From assembly GCF_001922585.1 (NCBI RefSeq), contig NZ_MRBS01000005.1, forward strand, positions 1 to 64,000: DNA of 64,000 nt. Direction: 5' to 3'. Numbering within the stretch: position 1 is the stretch's first letter; each line of letters opens with the position of its first letter. The notes under the pieces were generated by a model that was not told the origin of the DNA, did no database searches, and worked only from the letters and a program-made list of their open reading frames with translations. Shown here piece by piece: positions 39,990-49,470 of the stretch. Made by a program: the position numbers and the translations under genes. The DNA is from Pantoea sp. 1.19. Lineage in GTDB: Bacteria; Pseudomonadota; Gammaproteobacteria; Enterobacterales; Enterobacteriaceae.

Positions 39990-42900
39990 TTACACCTTCT
40001 CGACGTTAACCAGGAATGCCTTAAACTCCGGCGTCTGGGTGTTGGCATCACCGACAAACGGCGTCAGGGTATTGGCGATAAAGCCTTTCTTCGCCACCCC
40101 TTCGTAGCCCCAGTGGATCGGGATACCGATGGTGTCCACCTGCCGGCCGTCAACGTCCAGCGTGCGAATACGCTTGGTGACCACCGCTTTGGCTTTGATA
40201 TAGCCGCGGTTAGAGGTCACTTTCACCGTATCGCCCTGCGCAATGCCCAGTTTATTTGCCAGCTTCTCACCGATCTCCACAAACTGCTCCGGCTGCATGA
40301 TCGCGTTCAGCAACGCATGCTTGGTCCAGTAGTGGAAGTGTTCGGTCAGACGATAGGTCGTGCCGACATACGGGAACTTATCCGCTTTGCCCATCGCCGC
40401 CAGGTCGTCTTTGAACACCCGCGCAGCCGGATTGGAGATCACGTTCGGATGCAGCGGGTTGGTACCCAGCGGCGTTTCAAACGGCTCGTAATGCTCCGGG
40501 AACGGCCCTTCCGCCATTTTATCCAGCGCAAACAGCCGGCCCATGCCCTCGGCCTGCATAATAAACGGCCCGACGTCGCTGTTGGGCGGCGCTGTGCTGT
40601 AGTCCGGGATATCGTCCCCGGTCCACTTCGCGCCGTCCCAGTGCAGCAGCTCGCGCTTCGCATCCCAGGGCTTCCCGGCCGGATCGGCCGAAGCGCGGTT
40701 GTAGAGAATACGGCGGTTGAGCGGCCACGCCCAGCTCCAGCCCGGGGTGTTGCCCAGCCCTTTCGGATCGGCGTTATCGCGGCGCGCCATCTGGTTACCG
40801 TCTGCGGTCCAGCTGCCGGCAAAGATCCAGCAGCCGCTGCTGGTCGTGCCATCGTCACGCAGATGGGCAAAGGTGCTGAGCTGCTGGCCTTTTTTCGCCA
40901 GCAGCGTGCCTTTATCGTCGTAAATATCGGCCAGCGCTTTGCCGTTGCTCTCACGTGCCACCTCTTCCGAGGCGGGGTTCTCCGGGGTCAGGTAGTCCCA
41001 GCGCATGTTCAGCACCTGCTCAGGCAGGGCACCGCCCTCTTGCCGGTACAGTTCGCGCAGGCGCAGGAAGATGCCGGCGAGAATTTCACCGTCATTCCGC
41101 GCTTCACCCGGACCGTCCTGACCTTTCCAGTGCCACTGCAGCCAGCGGGCCGAGTTCACGATCGATCCGTTCTCTTCCGCAAAGCAGGTAGAGGGCAGGC
41201 GGAACACTTCGGTCTGAATGTCGGCCGGATTTACCTCATTGAACTCGCCGTGGTTCTGCCAGAAGTTGGCGGTCTCGGTGTTCAACGGATCGATGGTCAC
41301 CAGAAACTTCAGCTGCGAGAGTGACTTCACCACTTTGTTTTTGTTAGGGAAAGAGGCTACCGGGTTAAAGCCCTGACACAGATAGCCGTTGACCTTGCCC
41401 TGCGACATCAGCTCGAAATACTGCAGCACGTCATAGCTTTTGTCCCACTTCGGTAACCAGTCAAAGCCCCAGTCGTTCTCTTTTTGCGCGTTATCGCCCC
41501 AGAATGCCTTCATCATGCTGATAAAGAATTTCGGGTAGTTGCCCCAGTAGTTGACCTGTCCCGGCAGCAGCGGTTTCGGCGTGTTGGCGCTGAGGTAGGT
41601 AGGCAGATCGGTCTGCTTTTCAGACGGCAGGGTCAGGTAGCCTGGCAGGCTCTGCGACAGCAGGCCGAGATCGGTCAGCCCCTGAATGTTGGAGTGCCCG
41701 CGCAGAGCGTTCACGCCACCGCCGGCCATCCCTATGTTGCCCAGCAGCAGTTGGATCATTGCCATGGTGCGGATATTTTGCGCCCCTACCGAATGCTGCG
41801 TCCAGCCCAGCGCATAGAGGAAGGTGGCGGTCTTATCGGCCACGCTGGTTTCAGCAATCAGTTCGCAGACCTTCAGGAAGTCGGCCTCTGGCGTACCGCA
41901 AATGCGGCTGACCATCTCTGGGGTATAGCGGCTGATATGTTGCTTTAGCAGATTCCATACGCAGCGCGGATGGCTCAGCGTGGGGTCGCGTTTGGCGAAG
42001 CCATCGTCGCCCAGCGCGTAGTTCCAGCTGGTTTTGTCATACTTCCGGGTATCCGCGTCGTAGCCGGAGAACAGGCCGTCGTCGAAGCGGAAGTCCTCGC
42101 GCACGATCAGGCTGGCGTTGGTGTAGGCTTCAACGTATTCGCGGTTGAATTTCTGATGAGTGATCAGGTACAGCAGTACGCCCGACAGAAAAGCGATGTC
42201 GGTGCCGGAGCGAATCGGTGTGTAAAAATCGGCCACCGAGGCGGTACGGGTAAAGCGCGGATCGATGACAATCAGCTTGGCGCCGTTGTGAATTTTGGCT
42301 TCCATCGCCCAGCGGAATCCGACCGGATGCGCTTCGGCGGCATTTCCTCCCATCACCACGACGAGGTTGGCGTTACGGATGTCGACCCAGTGGTTGGTCA
42401 TCGCACCGCGACCAAATGTTGGAGCAAGACTTGCTACCGTTGGTCCGTGTCAGACGCGTGCCTGGTTGTCGACCGCCAGCATGCCAAGCGATCGGGTAAA
42501 TTTCTGGGTTAAGTAGCCGGTTTCGTTACTGGAGGCCGAGGCGCACAGCATCCCGGTAGAGAGCCAGCGGTTAACGGTCACGCCAGCATCATTCTGTGCG
42601 ATAAAGTTCGCATCGCGATCGGCCTTCATCAGTTTGGCAATGCGACCGAAGGCCTCATCCCAGCTGATGCGCTGCCATTTGTCGGCGCCGGGCGCACGGT
42701 ACTCCGGATACTTCAGGCGGCTCTCGCTATGGATAAAGTCCACCAGGCCGGCGCCTTTCGGACACAGCGCCCCGCGGCTTACCGGATGATCCGGATCCCC
42801 CTCGATGTGGAAGATGGTTTCTTTGGCGTTACGTGCGCCATCGCCGAGGCTGTACATTAACAGGCCACAGCCCACCGAGCAGTAAGTACAGGTGTTGCGC

Positions 42901-43037
42901 GTTTCGCGCGCGCGCAGCAGTTTATACTGCCGCGTTTCCGCCAGCGCCACTTCCGGCATAAAACCGAGTGCGGCTGCGGTAGTACCTGCCATACCGCCAG
43001 CGCAGATCTTAAAGAACTTCCTTCTGCTGACGTTCAT
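39990..43037 (-). CDS. fdoG: formate dehydrogenase-O major subunit (selenoprotein)
   Basis: The molybdenum bis-MGD catalytic subunit that oxidises formate in the periplasm. The 1015-aa protein includes an in-frame TGA at 42450-42452, read as selenocysteine (residue 196, as in E. coli FdoG). The surrounding sequence LAVDNQARV-U-HGPTVASLAPTFGRG is conserved on both sides. A Tat signal (SRRKFFK) is at the N-terminus, followed by a [4Fe-4S] site (CTYCSVGCGLLMY). Simple ORF calling splits the gene into 42450-43037 and 39990-42401; this is one intact gene. It needs SelA, SelB, MobA and FdhD/FdhE, all encoded in this window. Confidence 0.97.
42411..42452 (-). promoter_or_regulatory. selenocysteine UGA codon and SECIS hairpin in fdoG
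   Basis: The UGA is followed within 40 nt by a hairpin whose tip is GCAAGUCUUGC, with flanks CCAACGGUA and UCCAACAUUUGG. This is nearly identical to the E. coli fdoG SECIS as I recall it. The GUC loop bases are those bound by SelB winged helices. Confidence 0.9.
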
Positions 43038-43189
43038 GGATATTCCTTCATTACGACGACATTGCCCGGCTGCCGGTCATGGCCGTCAGCCTGAGATGAT
43101 TTTTGCGGTATGCACCGCGGGGATTACAATCGCGTGCATAATAATAATACCATCGTTAGCGTGGATTTGTGATCAGAAGGCGACGTAAA

Positions 43190-44014
43190 GTGCAACAGCA
43201 TCCGTACAAAAATGAAACGAATGTGACTGAGGTCGCGGCGGTCCGGTATCCGGTCCGGCAGCGGCAGGCGCTGACCTGCGCGCAGGATGACTGGCTGGCG
43301 CAAGAAGTACCGGTGGCGCTGGTCTACAACGGTATCTCCCATGTGGTGATGATGGCTTCGCCGAAAGATCTGCCGGCGTTTGCCTACGGTTTCTCGCTCA
43401 GTGAGGGCATTATCGCGACGCCGACAGACATTGTTGGCCTGGACGTGGTAGAGAGCGGTCAGGGTATTGAGGTGCAGATTGAGCTGTCGAGCCGTCGCTT
43501 TATGGCGCTGAAGGCGCGGCGTCGCAGCATGGCCGGGCGTACCGGTTGTGGCGTATGCGGCGTTGAGCAGCTGGCGGAGATCGATCGTCCGCTGGCGCCG
43601 CTACCGTTTACCCGCACCTTTTCCTTCGGCCACCTCGATACTGCGCTGAGTCAGCTGCGGCGCTTTCAGCCAACGGGTGATCTGACCGGCTGTACACACG
43701 TAGCGGCCTGGATGGATGCAGAGGGAACGCTGGTCGCGGGCGTAGAGGACGTTGGGCGTCACGTGGCGCTGGATAAACTGCTTGGCAGGCGCAGTCGTGA
43801 AGCCTGGCCAGAGGGCGCGGTGGTGGTCTCCAGTCGCGCCAGCTATGAGATGGTGCAAAAAGCCGCCGCCTGCGGCGTGGAGATGCTGTTTGCCGCATCC
43901 GCGGCTACCCAGCTGGCGGTGCAGCTGGCGGAGCGCTGTCATCTGACGCTGGTGGGATTCTGCAAACCCGGCCGGGCGACGGTCTACAGCCACCCGCAGC
44001 GCCTGCGTCCCTGA
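43190..44014 (+). CDS. fdhD: sulfurtransferase FdhD
   Basis: Transfers sulfur from IscS to the Mo cofactor of formate dehydrogenases, which is essential for their activity. The product has the conserved [12 protein letters not shown]-like start of the fold ([20 protein letters not shown]), the catalytic [13 protein letters not shown] (CXXC) and [16 protein letters not shown] choose the GTG at 43190 (274 aa), which has AGAAGG nine bases upstream. A GTG at 43169 gives seven more residues with no clear ribosome site. It diverges from fdoG. Confidence 0.94.
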   Translation: MQQHPYKNETNVTEVAAVRYPVRQRQALTCAQDDWLAQEVPVALVYNGISHVVMMASPKDLPAFAYGFSLSEGIIATPTDIVGLDVVESGQGIEVQIELSSRRFMALKARRRSMAGRTGCGVCGVEQLAEIDRPLAPLPFTRTFSFGHLDTALSQLRRFQPTGDLTGCTHVAAWMDAEGTLVAGVEDVGRHVALDKLLGRRSREAWPEGAVVVSSRASYEMVQKAAACGVEMLFAASAATQLAVQLAERCHLTLVGFCKPGRATVYSHPQRLRP

Positions 44015-44030
44015 CCGCGCCGCTGCGGAT

Positions 44031-44300
44031 TTATCCGGGGGCGGCCTCTTGCGCAGGTGCCGGCTTTTGCCGGCGTGAACTGGCCGATGCGGTTAACGCC
44101 TGTCGTCGCGTAAACGCCGCGTTGCGTCTGTCTGAGCGGTTTAACGAGCGCCTGTTGCGCGGGCTCACTTGGCTATCGCGAGGACAAGCACTTCCCCATC
44201 TTCTTGCGCGCCTTAGATGCCTGGCGTTGGCGGCAGCGCAGCATTGAGTTACAGGCGATTGCTGTACGTGCTGAAGGCAGAAAATAGCTCTCCTCCACGA
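44031..44300 (+). pseudogene. possible decayed coding remnant
   Basis: Between fdhD and the DUF4282 gene (44015-44660) no intact gene is seen. In the plus strand one frame reads like protein (GFCRRELADAVNACRR… to LLRGLT, about 44060-44170). It seems to continue in another frame (LGYREDKHFPIFLRALDAW, about 44170-44225) to a TAG at 44284. This could be a frameshifted fragment of a short gene. I do not recognise the family, and chance coding in GC-rich DNA is possible. The rest, 44300-44660, shows nothing clear. Confidence 0.25.
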
Positions 44301-44660
44301 CGGTAGGTATCTCATTCGCCTTCATATCGTACCCGCGCCTCCTCTGCAGGGTACCGTGAGTGGCGGGGGAGGCGACGTGACTCCGGGAGCGGGGCTCTGG
44401 CGAGCGCGCCGTGACCTTCTCCGCGCATCGTGCATAACGTCCGTTTATTGCCTCTCCCGGTTCGTCCGGGCGCGACGTAACGCGTATTGCCTGAGCTAAA
44501 CCGGCCGTATTTAAGGCGAATGAGCGATCATCCGCTAAAGGCCGTCGGCGTATCCCGATACGCTGTTTACGCCGGAGCGGCCTCAATCTGAGGCGCTACG
44601 TGCGCCGGATCGGCTGAATCAGGCGAACCGGACGCTGTGTAACGCCATTGAAGAAAAGGA

Positions 44661-44915
44661 TTATTCGATCGGGCCTGCGGCGGTATTTTCCGCAATGCGG
44701 CGCAAATATTCGTTATTCTTAAACGCCACCATGATCAGTTCAAACATCACGCGACAGCCAATCAGGCTGAACACCATGGCAATAAAGCCGGTGATCAGGT
44801 GTTCGGTGAACATTGAATACACGCCGCCGGCAAAGATCAACAGCATGGCTAACCAATAGAAAAATACCAGTACGCGCGGCGTTAATAAGTAGTCGAATCC
44901 CAGCATGGATTTCAT
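44661..44915 (-). CDS. small membrane protein, DUF4282-like
   Basis: An 84-aa protein with two membrane spans (VLVFFYWLAMLLIFAGGVY and LITGFIAMVFSLIGCRVM) and a short basic/acidic tail (FKNNEYLRRIAEN). The pattern of a FDYLLTPR entry, a first span and a RVMFELIMV end is typical of the DUF4282 family. A GGAAGAG ribosome site precedes the ATG. It stands alone: the PTS operon ends 320 bases upstream and no partner gene is seen. Function is unknown. Confidence 0.8.
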   Translation of the reverse strand: MKSMLGFDYLLTPRVLVFFYWLAMLLIFAGGVYSMFTEHLITGFIAMVFSLIGCRVMFELIMVAFKNNEYLRRIAENTAAGPIE

Positions 44916-45237
44916 TTTCTCTTCCTTAGAAATAAAGATATAAAAGTAATTGTTGACTCACACTCTTAATTGGCAGCGATCGGCTGCCTGAATGGCGCGA
45001 CGTCCCTTCAGCGGGAGTGACTTTCGCTGTTCTGATGTATCGACATTCCTGGCTACATTCGCATATTGTTATGACAATCTCCAGTCTGCCGCGAGTTTTT
45101 ACGCTGTAGTATCCGACCACAAAGCGCGAAATACTGCAGCTAAGGGGCTCGTGAAGCGCGCCGTGTGCTGGGCCGACGGGCGGCATACGGCGCCCCTAAC
45201 GCCTGCCGGCATGGTGTTATCCGGGCAGAAGCGTGGG

Positions 45238-45918
45238 TCAAATCGCGGCCGTTTCGCGCCGGTAGTTTGCCTCCATCCGGCGCCAGGCCTCGCCGATATC
45301 GTCCGCCAGGCTGAACAGTCCGGAGGCGCCAACGATCATTACGTCGACGCCGGATGCGGCGATGGTGCCAAAGTTGTTTGCATTACAGCCGCCGTCGATC
45401 TCGGTTAAATAGTGCCAGCCGTGCGCTGCGCGCATTGCGATCAGCTGACGAATTTTATCCAGCGTGTGCGGCAGAAATGGCTGACCGGCAAAGCCGGGAT
45501 CGACGGCCATCACCGTGACCTTATCCAGCAGATGCCCATATTCACGGAGGCTGTCGGCCGGCGTGGCCGGATTGAGCACCACGCCGCAGCGGCATCCCGC
45601 CTGGCGAATCTGCATGAGCAGGCGAAACAGCTTATTGTTGGCGGTCTCTGGATGAAAACTGATCACGTCGGCGCCGGCGGACAGGCACAGCGGTATGATC
45701 TCCTCAGGGTGGCTAACCATCAAATGAACATCAATCGGCACCGTGGTAATTTTGCGCAGATTTTCAATAAAAAAAGGCGATAAGGTGATATTTTTTACGT
45801 AGTTACCGTCCATGATATCCACGTGATAGAACGCGGCATGGGCATTCATCGCCTCGATCTGTTCGCGAAAGCGGGTTAAGTCCATGCACATCAGCGACGG
45901 ATTAAAGCGGGGTGTCAT
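45238..45918 (-). CDS. D-allulose-6-phosphate 3-epimerase-like enzyme
   Basis: A 226-aa TIM-barrel of the ribulose-phosphate 3-epimerase family. It looks closer to E. coli AlsE (allulose-6-P 3-epimerase) than to Rpe: PSLMCMDLTRFREQIE, HVDIMDGNYV, LSPFFIENL, HLMVSHPEE, MAVDPGFAGQPFLPHTLDK and the C-terminal GASGLFSLADDIGEAWRRM. The metal-binding His and Asp residues (HVDIMDG, HLMV, DPGFAGQ) are intact. It is the last gene of the PTS operon (46 bases after EIIC), so its substrate is probably the phosphosugar delivered by that PTS. The 320 bases between it and the DUF4282 gene hold no clear gene. Confidence 0.85.
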   Translation of the reverse strand: MTPRFNPSLMCMDLTRFREQIEAMNAHAAFYHVDIMDGNYVKNITLSPFFIENLRKITTVPIDVHLMVSHPEEIIPLCLSAGADVISFHPETANNKLFRLLMQIRQAGCRCGVVLNPATPADSLREYGHLLDKVTVMAVDPGFAGQPFLPHTLDKIRQLIAMRAAHGWHYLTEIDGGCNANNFGTIAASGVDVMIVGASGLFSLADDIGEAWRRMEANYRRETAAI

Positions 45919-45963
45919 GGCGATCTCCTGGAGGAACGCGGCGGTGCGGGCGCCGCCGGGAAA

Positions 45964-47223
45964 TTAATGGAACAGCGACATGGCTTTGCCGAGCAGAATG
46001 CCGACGATGCCGAAATCCGCGTCGCCAAAGGTCGTTGACGCCAGGCCAAGATCGCCCAGCACCGGCAGTAACATCGCCGGTAAAAACGAGATCAGCAGGC
46101 CCTGAACAAAGGCGCCAACCATCGCACCGCGTCGACCACCGGTGATATTGCCGTACACCCCGGCGGTGGCGCCGCAGAAAAAGTGGGGGACCAGCCCGGG
46201 TACGATAACGCTAAGGCCAAACAGCGGGCAGAGAAACATACTCATTAATCCGGCAAGGAAGCTGCATAAAAAGCCAATCATTACCGCGTTGGGCGCGAAG
46301 GGAAACACGGTAGGGCAATCCAGCGCCGGTTTAGCATTAGGCACGACCTTATCGGCAATGCCTTTAAAAGCCGGCACAATTTCCGCAATCACCATGCGTA
46401 CGCCGGCGAGAATGATATAGACCCCGGCGGCAAAGGTGATCGACTGAATGACGGCAAAAACCAGATAATGCTGGCCACTGCTCAGGGTTTCGGTGAACGG
46501 CTTGCCGACAATCAGTACCAGAATCACCAGTAGGATCATCATGGTTAATGAAATGGCCACCGATGAGTCGCGCAGAAAATTCAGCGTCTTAGGGACATTC
46601 AGTTCCTCAATGGATGGACTGTTTTTACCCACCGCTTTTCCGACCCATGCGGCGAGCAAATAGCCGCTGGAGCCGAAATGCCCCAGCGCCAGATCGTCTG
46701 AATGGGTAATTTTGCGGGTAAATGGCTGCAGAATCGCCGGCGAGATCACCATCATGCTGCCAAGAATCAGCGCGCCGGTGGCGACCAGCGGTACGCCGGC
46801 CATGCCGCCAGTGGCCAGAATCACCGCCAGCATCGCCGCCATATACAGCGTGTGATGGCCAGTAAGGAAGATGAACTTTAGCGGAGTGATCCGCGCCAGC
46901 ACGATATTCACCACCATGCCAAAGACCATAATCATCGCGGTTTCAGAGCCAAAGTCTTTCTGCGCCAGTGCTGCCATGGCGTCGGTGTTGGGTACCACTC
47001 CCTGAATATGAAAAGCGTACTCAAATAGCTGGCTGAAGACCGTCAGCGTGGCGGCAATAATATTCGCTCCGGCGGTCAGAATGACAAACCCCATAATGGT
47101 TTTCAGGGTGCCGGAAATACAATCTGATGACGATTTTTTCTGAAGCAGTAGCCCCAGTAGTGAAAAAAGGCCAACCAGTATCGCCGGCGTGCCGAGCACA
47201 TCCTGCATAATGAATTGAAGCAT
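45964..47223 (-). CDS. PTS EIIC permease, ascorbate (UlaA) family
   Basis: A 419-aa membrane permease of the AG/ascorbate PTS family (PF03611 type), shorter than E. coli UlaA (465). About ten hydrophobic segments are seen, with family-like segments GFVILTAGANI, TPLKFIFLTGHH, GHFGSSGYLLAAWVGK and FAPNAVMIGF. It follows a UlaB-like EIIB and a UlaC-like EIIA. Because no ulaD/E/F-type enzymes are present and an AlsE-like epimerase follows, the substrate is more likely a ketose than ascorbate. The start has GGAG upstream. Confidence 0.86.
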   Translation of the reverse strand: MLQFIMQDVLGTPAILVGLFSLLGLLLQKKSSSDCISGTLKTIMGFVILTAGANIIAATLTVFSQLFEYAFHIQGVVPNTDAMAALAQKDFGSETAMIMVFGMVVNIVLARITPLKFIFLTGHHTLYMAAMLAVILATGGMAGVPLVATGALILGSMMVISPAILQPFTRKITHSDDLALGHFGSSGYLLAAWVGKAVGKNSPSIEELNVPKTLNFLRDSSVAISLTMMILLVILVLIVGKPFTETLSSGQHYLVFAVIQSITFAAGVYIILAGVRMVIAEIVPAFKGIADKVVPNAKPALDCPTVFPFAPNAVMIGFLCSFLAGLMSMFLCPLFGLSVIVPGLVPHFFCGATAGVYGNITGGRRGAMVGAFVQGLLISFLPAMLLPVLGDLGLASTTFGDADFGIVGILLGKAMSLFH

Positions 47224-47241
47224 AGTGGGCTCCAGCCAGGG

Positions 47242-47514
47242 TTATCGTGACAGATTCTCGGCGAGAACCTGTTTGATTTTTGCGTTGTCCAGCAGGTTTG
47301 ACAGGCCAACGACGTGGGCGGGGTGATCGACCAGGCGATCGGCGATATCCTGCGCCGCCAGGATCAGATCGGCCCGCTCTGAGCTGGCCGACGTTAAATC
47401 GGTATGCGCCACCTCGGCCTGCAGGCCCAGCTCGGCAAGGAGTTTTTTGACATTGATGTCGACGATAAAACTACTACCGAGGCCGTTACCGCAGACGATA
47501 AGGACTTTTTTCAT
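47242..47514 (-). CDS. PTS EIIB component, UlaB-like
   Basis: A 90-aa cytoplasmic phosphotransfer protein. The phospho-cysteine is in the N-terminal loop KKVLIVCGNGLGSSF (Cys8). It accepts phosphate from the EIIA partner and passes it to the sugar bound by EIIC. Its ATG overlaps the EIIA stop by four bases. EIIC follows after 18 bases. Confidence 0.88.
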   Translation of the reverse strand: MKKVLIVCGNGLGSSFIVDINVKKLLAELGLQAEVAHTDLTSASSERADLILAAQDIADRLVDHPAHVVGLSNLLDNAKIKQVLAENLSR

Positions 47515-47978
47515 GACGGTTCTCTTTCTAATGGGGAAGTCGGGGCGATGACCGCCCGGATAGCGGCCGGGGTGGTGGCGCTGAGCAGCGCAGCGAGGCG
47601 CGTCTCATCGCTCAATACGTCGGCCAGTTCAGCGATCAGCGCAATGTGGTGATTGCCTGACGGCGCGCACAGCGTCATCACCACCCGCACCGGATCGTTC
47701 TCCGCGCTGCCGAAAGGCACCCCTGTGCGCACGTGCAGTAGTGACAGGCCGTTAGCGAGAGCCCCCTGTTCAGGACGGGCGTGCGGCAGTGCCAGTCCGG
47801 GCGCCAGCACGGAGTAGGGGCCCAGAGCCAGATGGCTGTCGATCATCGCCGTGATGTAGGCTGGAGCGATCGCGCCGGCCGCCAGCAGCGGTGCCGCGCT
47901 CAGGCGGATCGCCTGCTGCCAGTCCTCCACGCGATCAACGACGTTGATCGTTTGGTCATTTAGCCAGTCGGTGAGCAT
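47511..47978 (-). CDS. PTS EIIA component, fructose/mannitol-type (UlaC-like)
   Basis: A 155-aa EIIA protein of the PTS_EIIA_2 fold. The phospho-histidine lies in GLALPHARPEQG (about His68). Conserved PYSVLAPG and NHHIALIAELADVL segments flank it. It is the first gene of the operon and has GAGG upstream of the ATG. Its promoter region contains twin LacI-type operators and a CRP-like site. Confidence 0.87.
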   Translation of the reverse strand: MLTDWLNDQTINVVDRVEDWQQAIRLSAAPLLAAGAIAPAYITAMIDSHLALGPYSVLAPGLALPHARPEQGALANGLSLLHVRTGVPFGSAENDPVRVVMTLCAPSGNHHIALIAELADVLSDETRLAALLSATTPAAIRAVIAPTSPLEREPS

Positions 47979-48038
47979 GGGTAACCTCGTTATCCGTTAC
48001 GTGAGCCTGCACTGTAGGTGAAAAGTTGAGCTTTAATC

Positions 48039-48054
48039 TGTGAAGTGAATCTCA
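48039..48054. promoter_or_regulatory. probable CRP site of the PTS operon
   Basis: TGTGA-N6-TCTCA matches the CRP consensus at eight or nine of ten positions and lies about 70 bases upstream of the EIIA start, next to the operator at 48058. Catabolite control of a sugar PTS is expected. Confidence 0.5.
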
Positions 48055-48057
48055 AAA

Positions 48058-48069
48058 GTTAGCGCTAAC
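48058..48069. promoter_or_regulatory. LacI-type operator 1
   Basis: GTTAGCGCTAAC is a perfect 12-bp palindrome with a central CG, typical of the LacI/GalR family. It lies between the PTS operon and the divergent LacI gene. Confidence 0.82.
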
Positions 48070-48091
48070 ATTGGGATTTGTTAAATAATGA

Positions 48092-48103
48092 GTTATCGCT
48101 AAC
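48092..48103. promoter_or_regulatory. LacI-type operator 2
   Basis: GTTATCGCTAAC repeats operator 1 with one change. The two centres are 34 bp apart, near three helical turns, so both lie on about the same face. Both are followed by ATT. Confidence 0.8.
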
Positions 48104-48251
48104 ATTTTGAAGCAGACGGGAGCGCGAGCGGGTGAATGCAGACGCGAAGGCGCCGGGAGGCGACGCGCAATTTGGCGCTTTTAGCATGGCGATGCGGCGT
48201 TAATCGCTTTAAGCTGCGTGGGTTGATTACCATTGTCAGGCGGAGAGAGGG

Positions 48252-49283
48252 ATGAAAGAGAGACGGCGGCGAACGACCGGAAAAAGTACGCTGGCGGATG
48301 TCGCCAGGCGAGTCGGCGTCAGCAGCATGACGGCGTCGCGCGCGCTGCGGATGCCGGATAAAGTCTCTCCCGCGCTGCGGGAAAAAATCGACGCGGCGAT
48401 TGCCGAATTGGGCTATGTGCCCAATCTCGCCGCCAGTGGACTGGCGTCGGCCAGCTCGCGGCTGATCGTCATGCTGGTCTCGTCGCTGTCTGCGCCCGGC
48501 TGTGCCTCGGTGTTCGAGGCGCTGCAGCGGGTGCTCACCGCGAAGGGGTATCTGACGATGCTGGTTGAAGCTGATATCGGTGGCCATGACGATCCCACCC
48601 TGCCAGAGAAGCTGCTGGCTTATAACCCAGCAGCGATAGTGCTTTACGGCTATGCCTGCGGCGAACAGGGGCGCCGGCTGCTGGTGAACGCGGGCCTGCC
48701 GGTCGTTGACGTGGGCTGTGTCAACGACGAGAGCGTCGGCATCAGCATTGGCGTCGATTTCTCTGCCGCCACTCGCGAGCTGGTGGCGGCCCTCACCGCG
48801 CGCGGCTGGCGTCATCTGGCGCTGTTGTGCACGCAGAATCATCCGGTGCAGTTTCGGCAAATCATGGCCGGCTGGCACAGCGGCATGTTAGCGAAAAACC
48901 ACGCGCCGCACCGGGTGGTGACCAGCGCGGAGCCCCCCACTATTGCCACCGGATACCGGCTGCTCCACGATATACGCCTGACCTGGCCTGAAGTAGATGC
49001 GCTGATTTGTACCAGTGATGAAGTGGCCTGCGGTGCGCTGATGGCCTGCCACGCGGAGGGGATTGCTATCCCCAGCCAGCTGGCGCTGGCGAGCCTTGGC
49101 GGCGGGCATCTGACCGCCGTCTGCTCGCCGCCGCTGACCACCGTTGCGCTGCCCTGGCAGGAGATGGGTCAGCTGGCCGGGGAGCAACTGCTGGCCCTGC
49201 TGCAGGACGGTGAGGGCGTGGCCCGCGCCTGGCCACTGGCCACCAGGCTGGTGCTGCGCGCCAGCAGCGGAAAAAGCGAATAA
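48252..49283 (+). CDS. LacI-family repressor of the PTS operon
   Basis: A 343-aa LacI/GalR regulator (GntR/IdnR-like type). It has an N-terminal HTH (TLADVARRVGVSSMTASRALR), hinge (VPNLAASGLASASSRLI) and a ligand-binding domain to the end (LALASLGGGHLTAVCSPPLTTV). It diverges from the PTS operon across 273 bases that hold the two operators. The ligand is probably the phosphorylated or free PTS sugar. UlaR, which controls ulaABC in E. coli, is a DeoR-type protein, so control here differs. Confidence 0.87.
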   Translation: MKERRRRTTGKSTLADVARRVGVSSMTASRALRMPDKVSPALREKIDAAIAELGYVPNLAASGLASASSRLIVMLVSSLSAPGCASVFEALQRVLTAKGYLTMLVEADIGGHDDPTLPEKLLAYNPAAIVLYGYACGEQGRRLLVNAGLPVVDVGCVNDESVGISIGVDFSAATRELVAALTARGWRHLALLCTQNHPVQFRQIMAGWHSGMLAKNHAPHRVVTSAEPPTIATGYRLLHDIRLTWPEVDALICTSDEVACGALMACHAEGIAIPSQLALASLGGGHLTAVCSPPLTTVALPWQEMGQLAGEQLLALLQDGEGVARAWPLATRLVLRASSGKSE

Positions 49284-49470
49284 CCCTCGCCGGCGTACCG
49301 CGCATCCGGGGGATAAGCGTCTGTGTGCAGAAGAAAAAACGCAAACCCTCACAAAAACAAAGGCATTGATTACCATGTGCAAGTCGCGTTATTTCACTAT
49401 AATGATCCGACTGCTTACGCGGCGCCCACCCGATGACGGTGCCGCTCAACACTAAATGGAGATGATGAAC

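Noticed and set aside
39099-41324. 741-codon open frame on the plus strand
   Set aside because: It is antisense to fdoH and fdoG and has no recognisable domain or ribosome site.
42402-43037. fdoG appears broken by a stop at 42450-42452
   Set aside because: The TGA is at the conserved selenocysteine position, is followed by a SECIS hairpin, and both sides align with FdoG. The gene is intact.
44521-44850. Open frame running through 44521-44850 on the plus strand
   Set aside because: Most of it is antisense to the DUF4282-like gene, which has a good ribosome site and clear membrane spans.
45238-47978. Standard ascorbate (ula) operon
   Set aside because: The transporter proteins are Ula-like, but UlaD/E/F-type enzymes and a DeoR regulator are absent, and the epimerase resembles AlsE.
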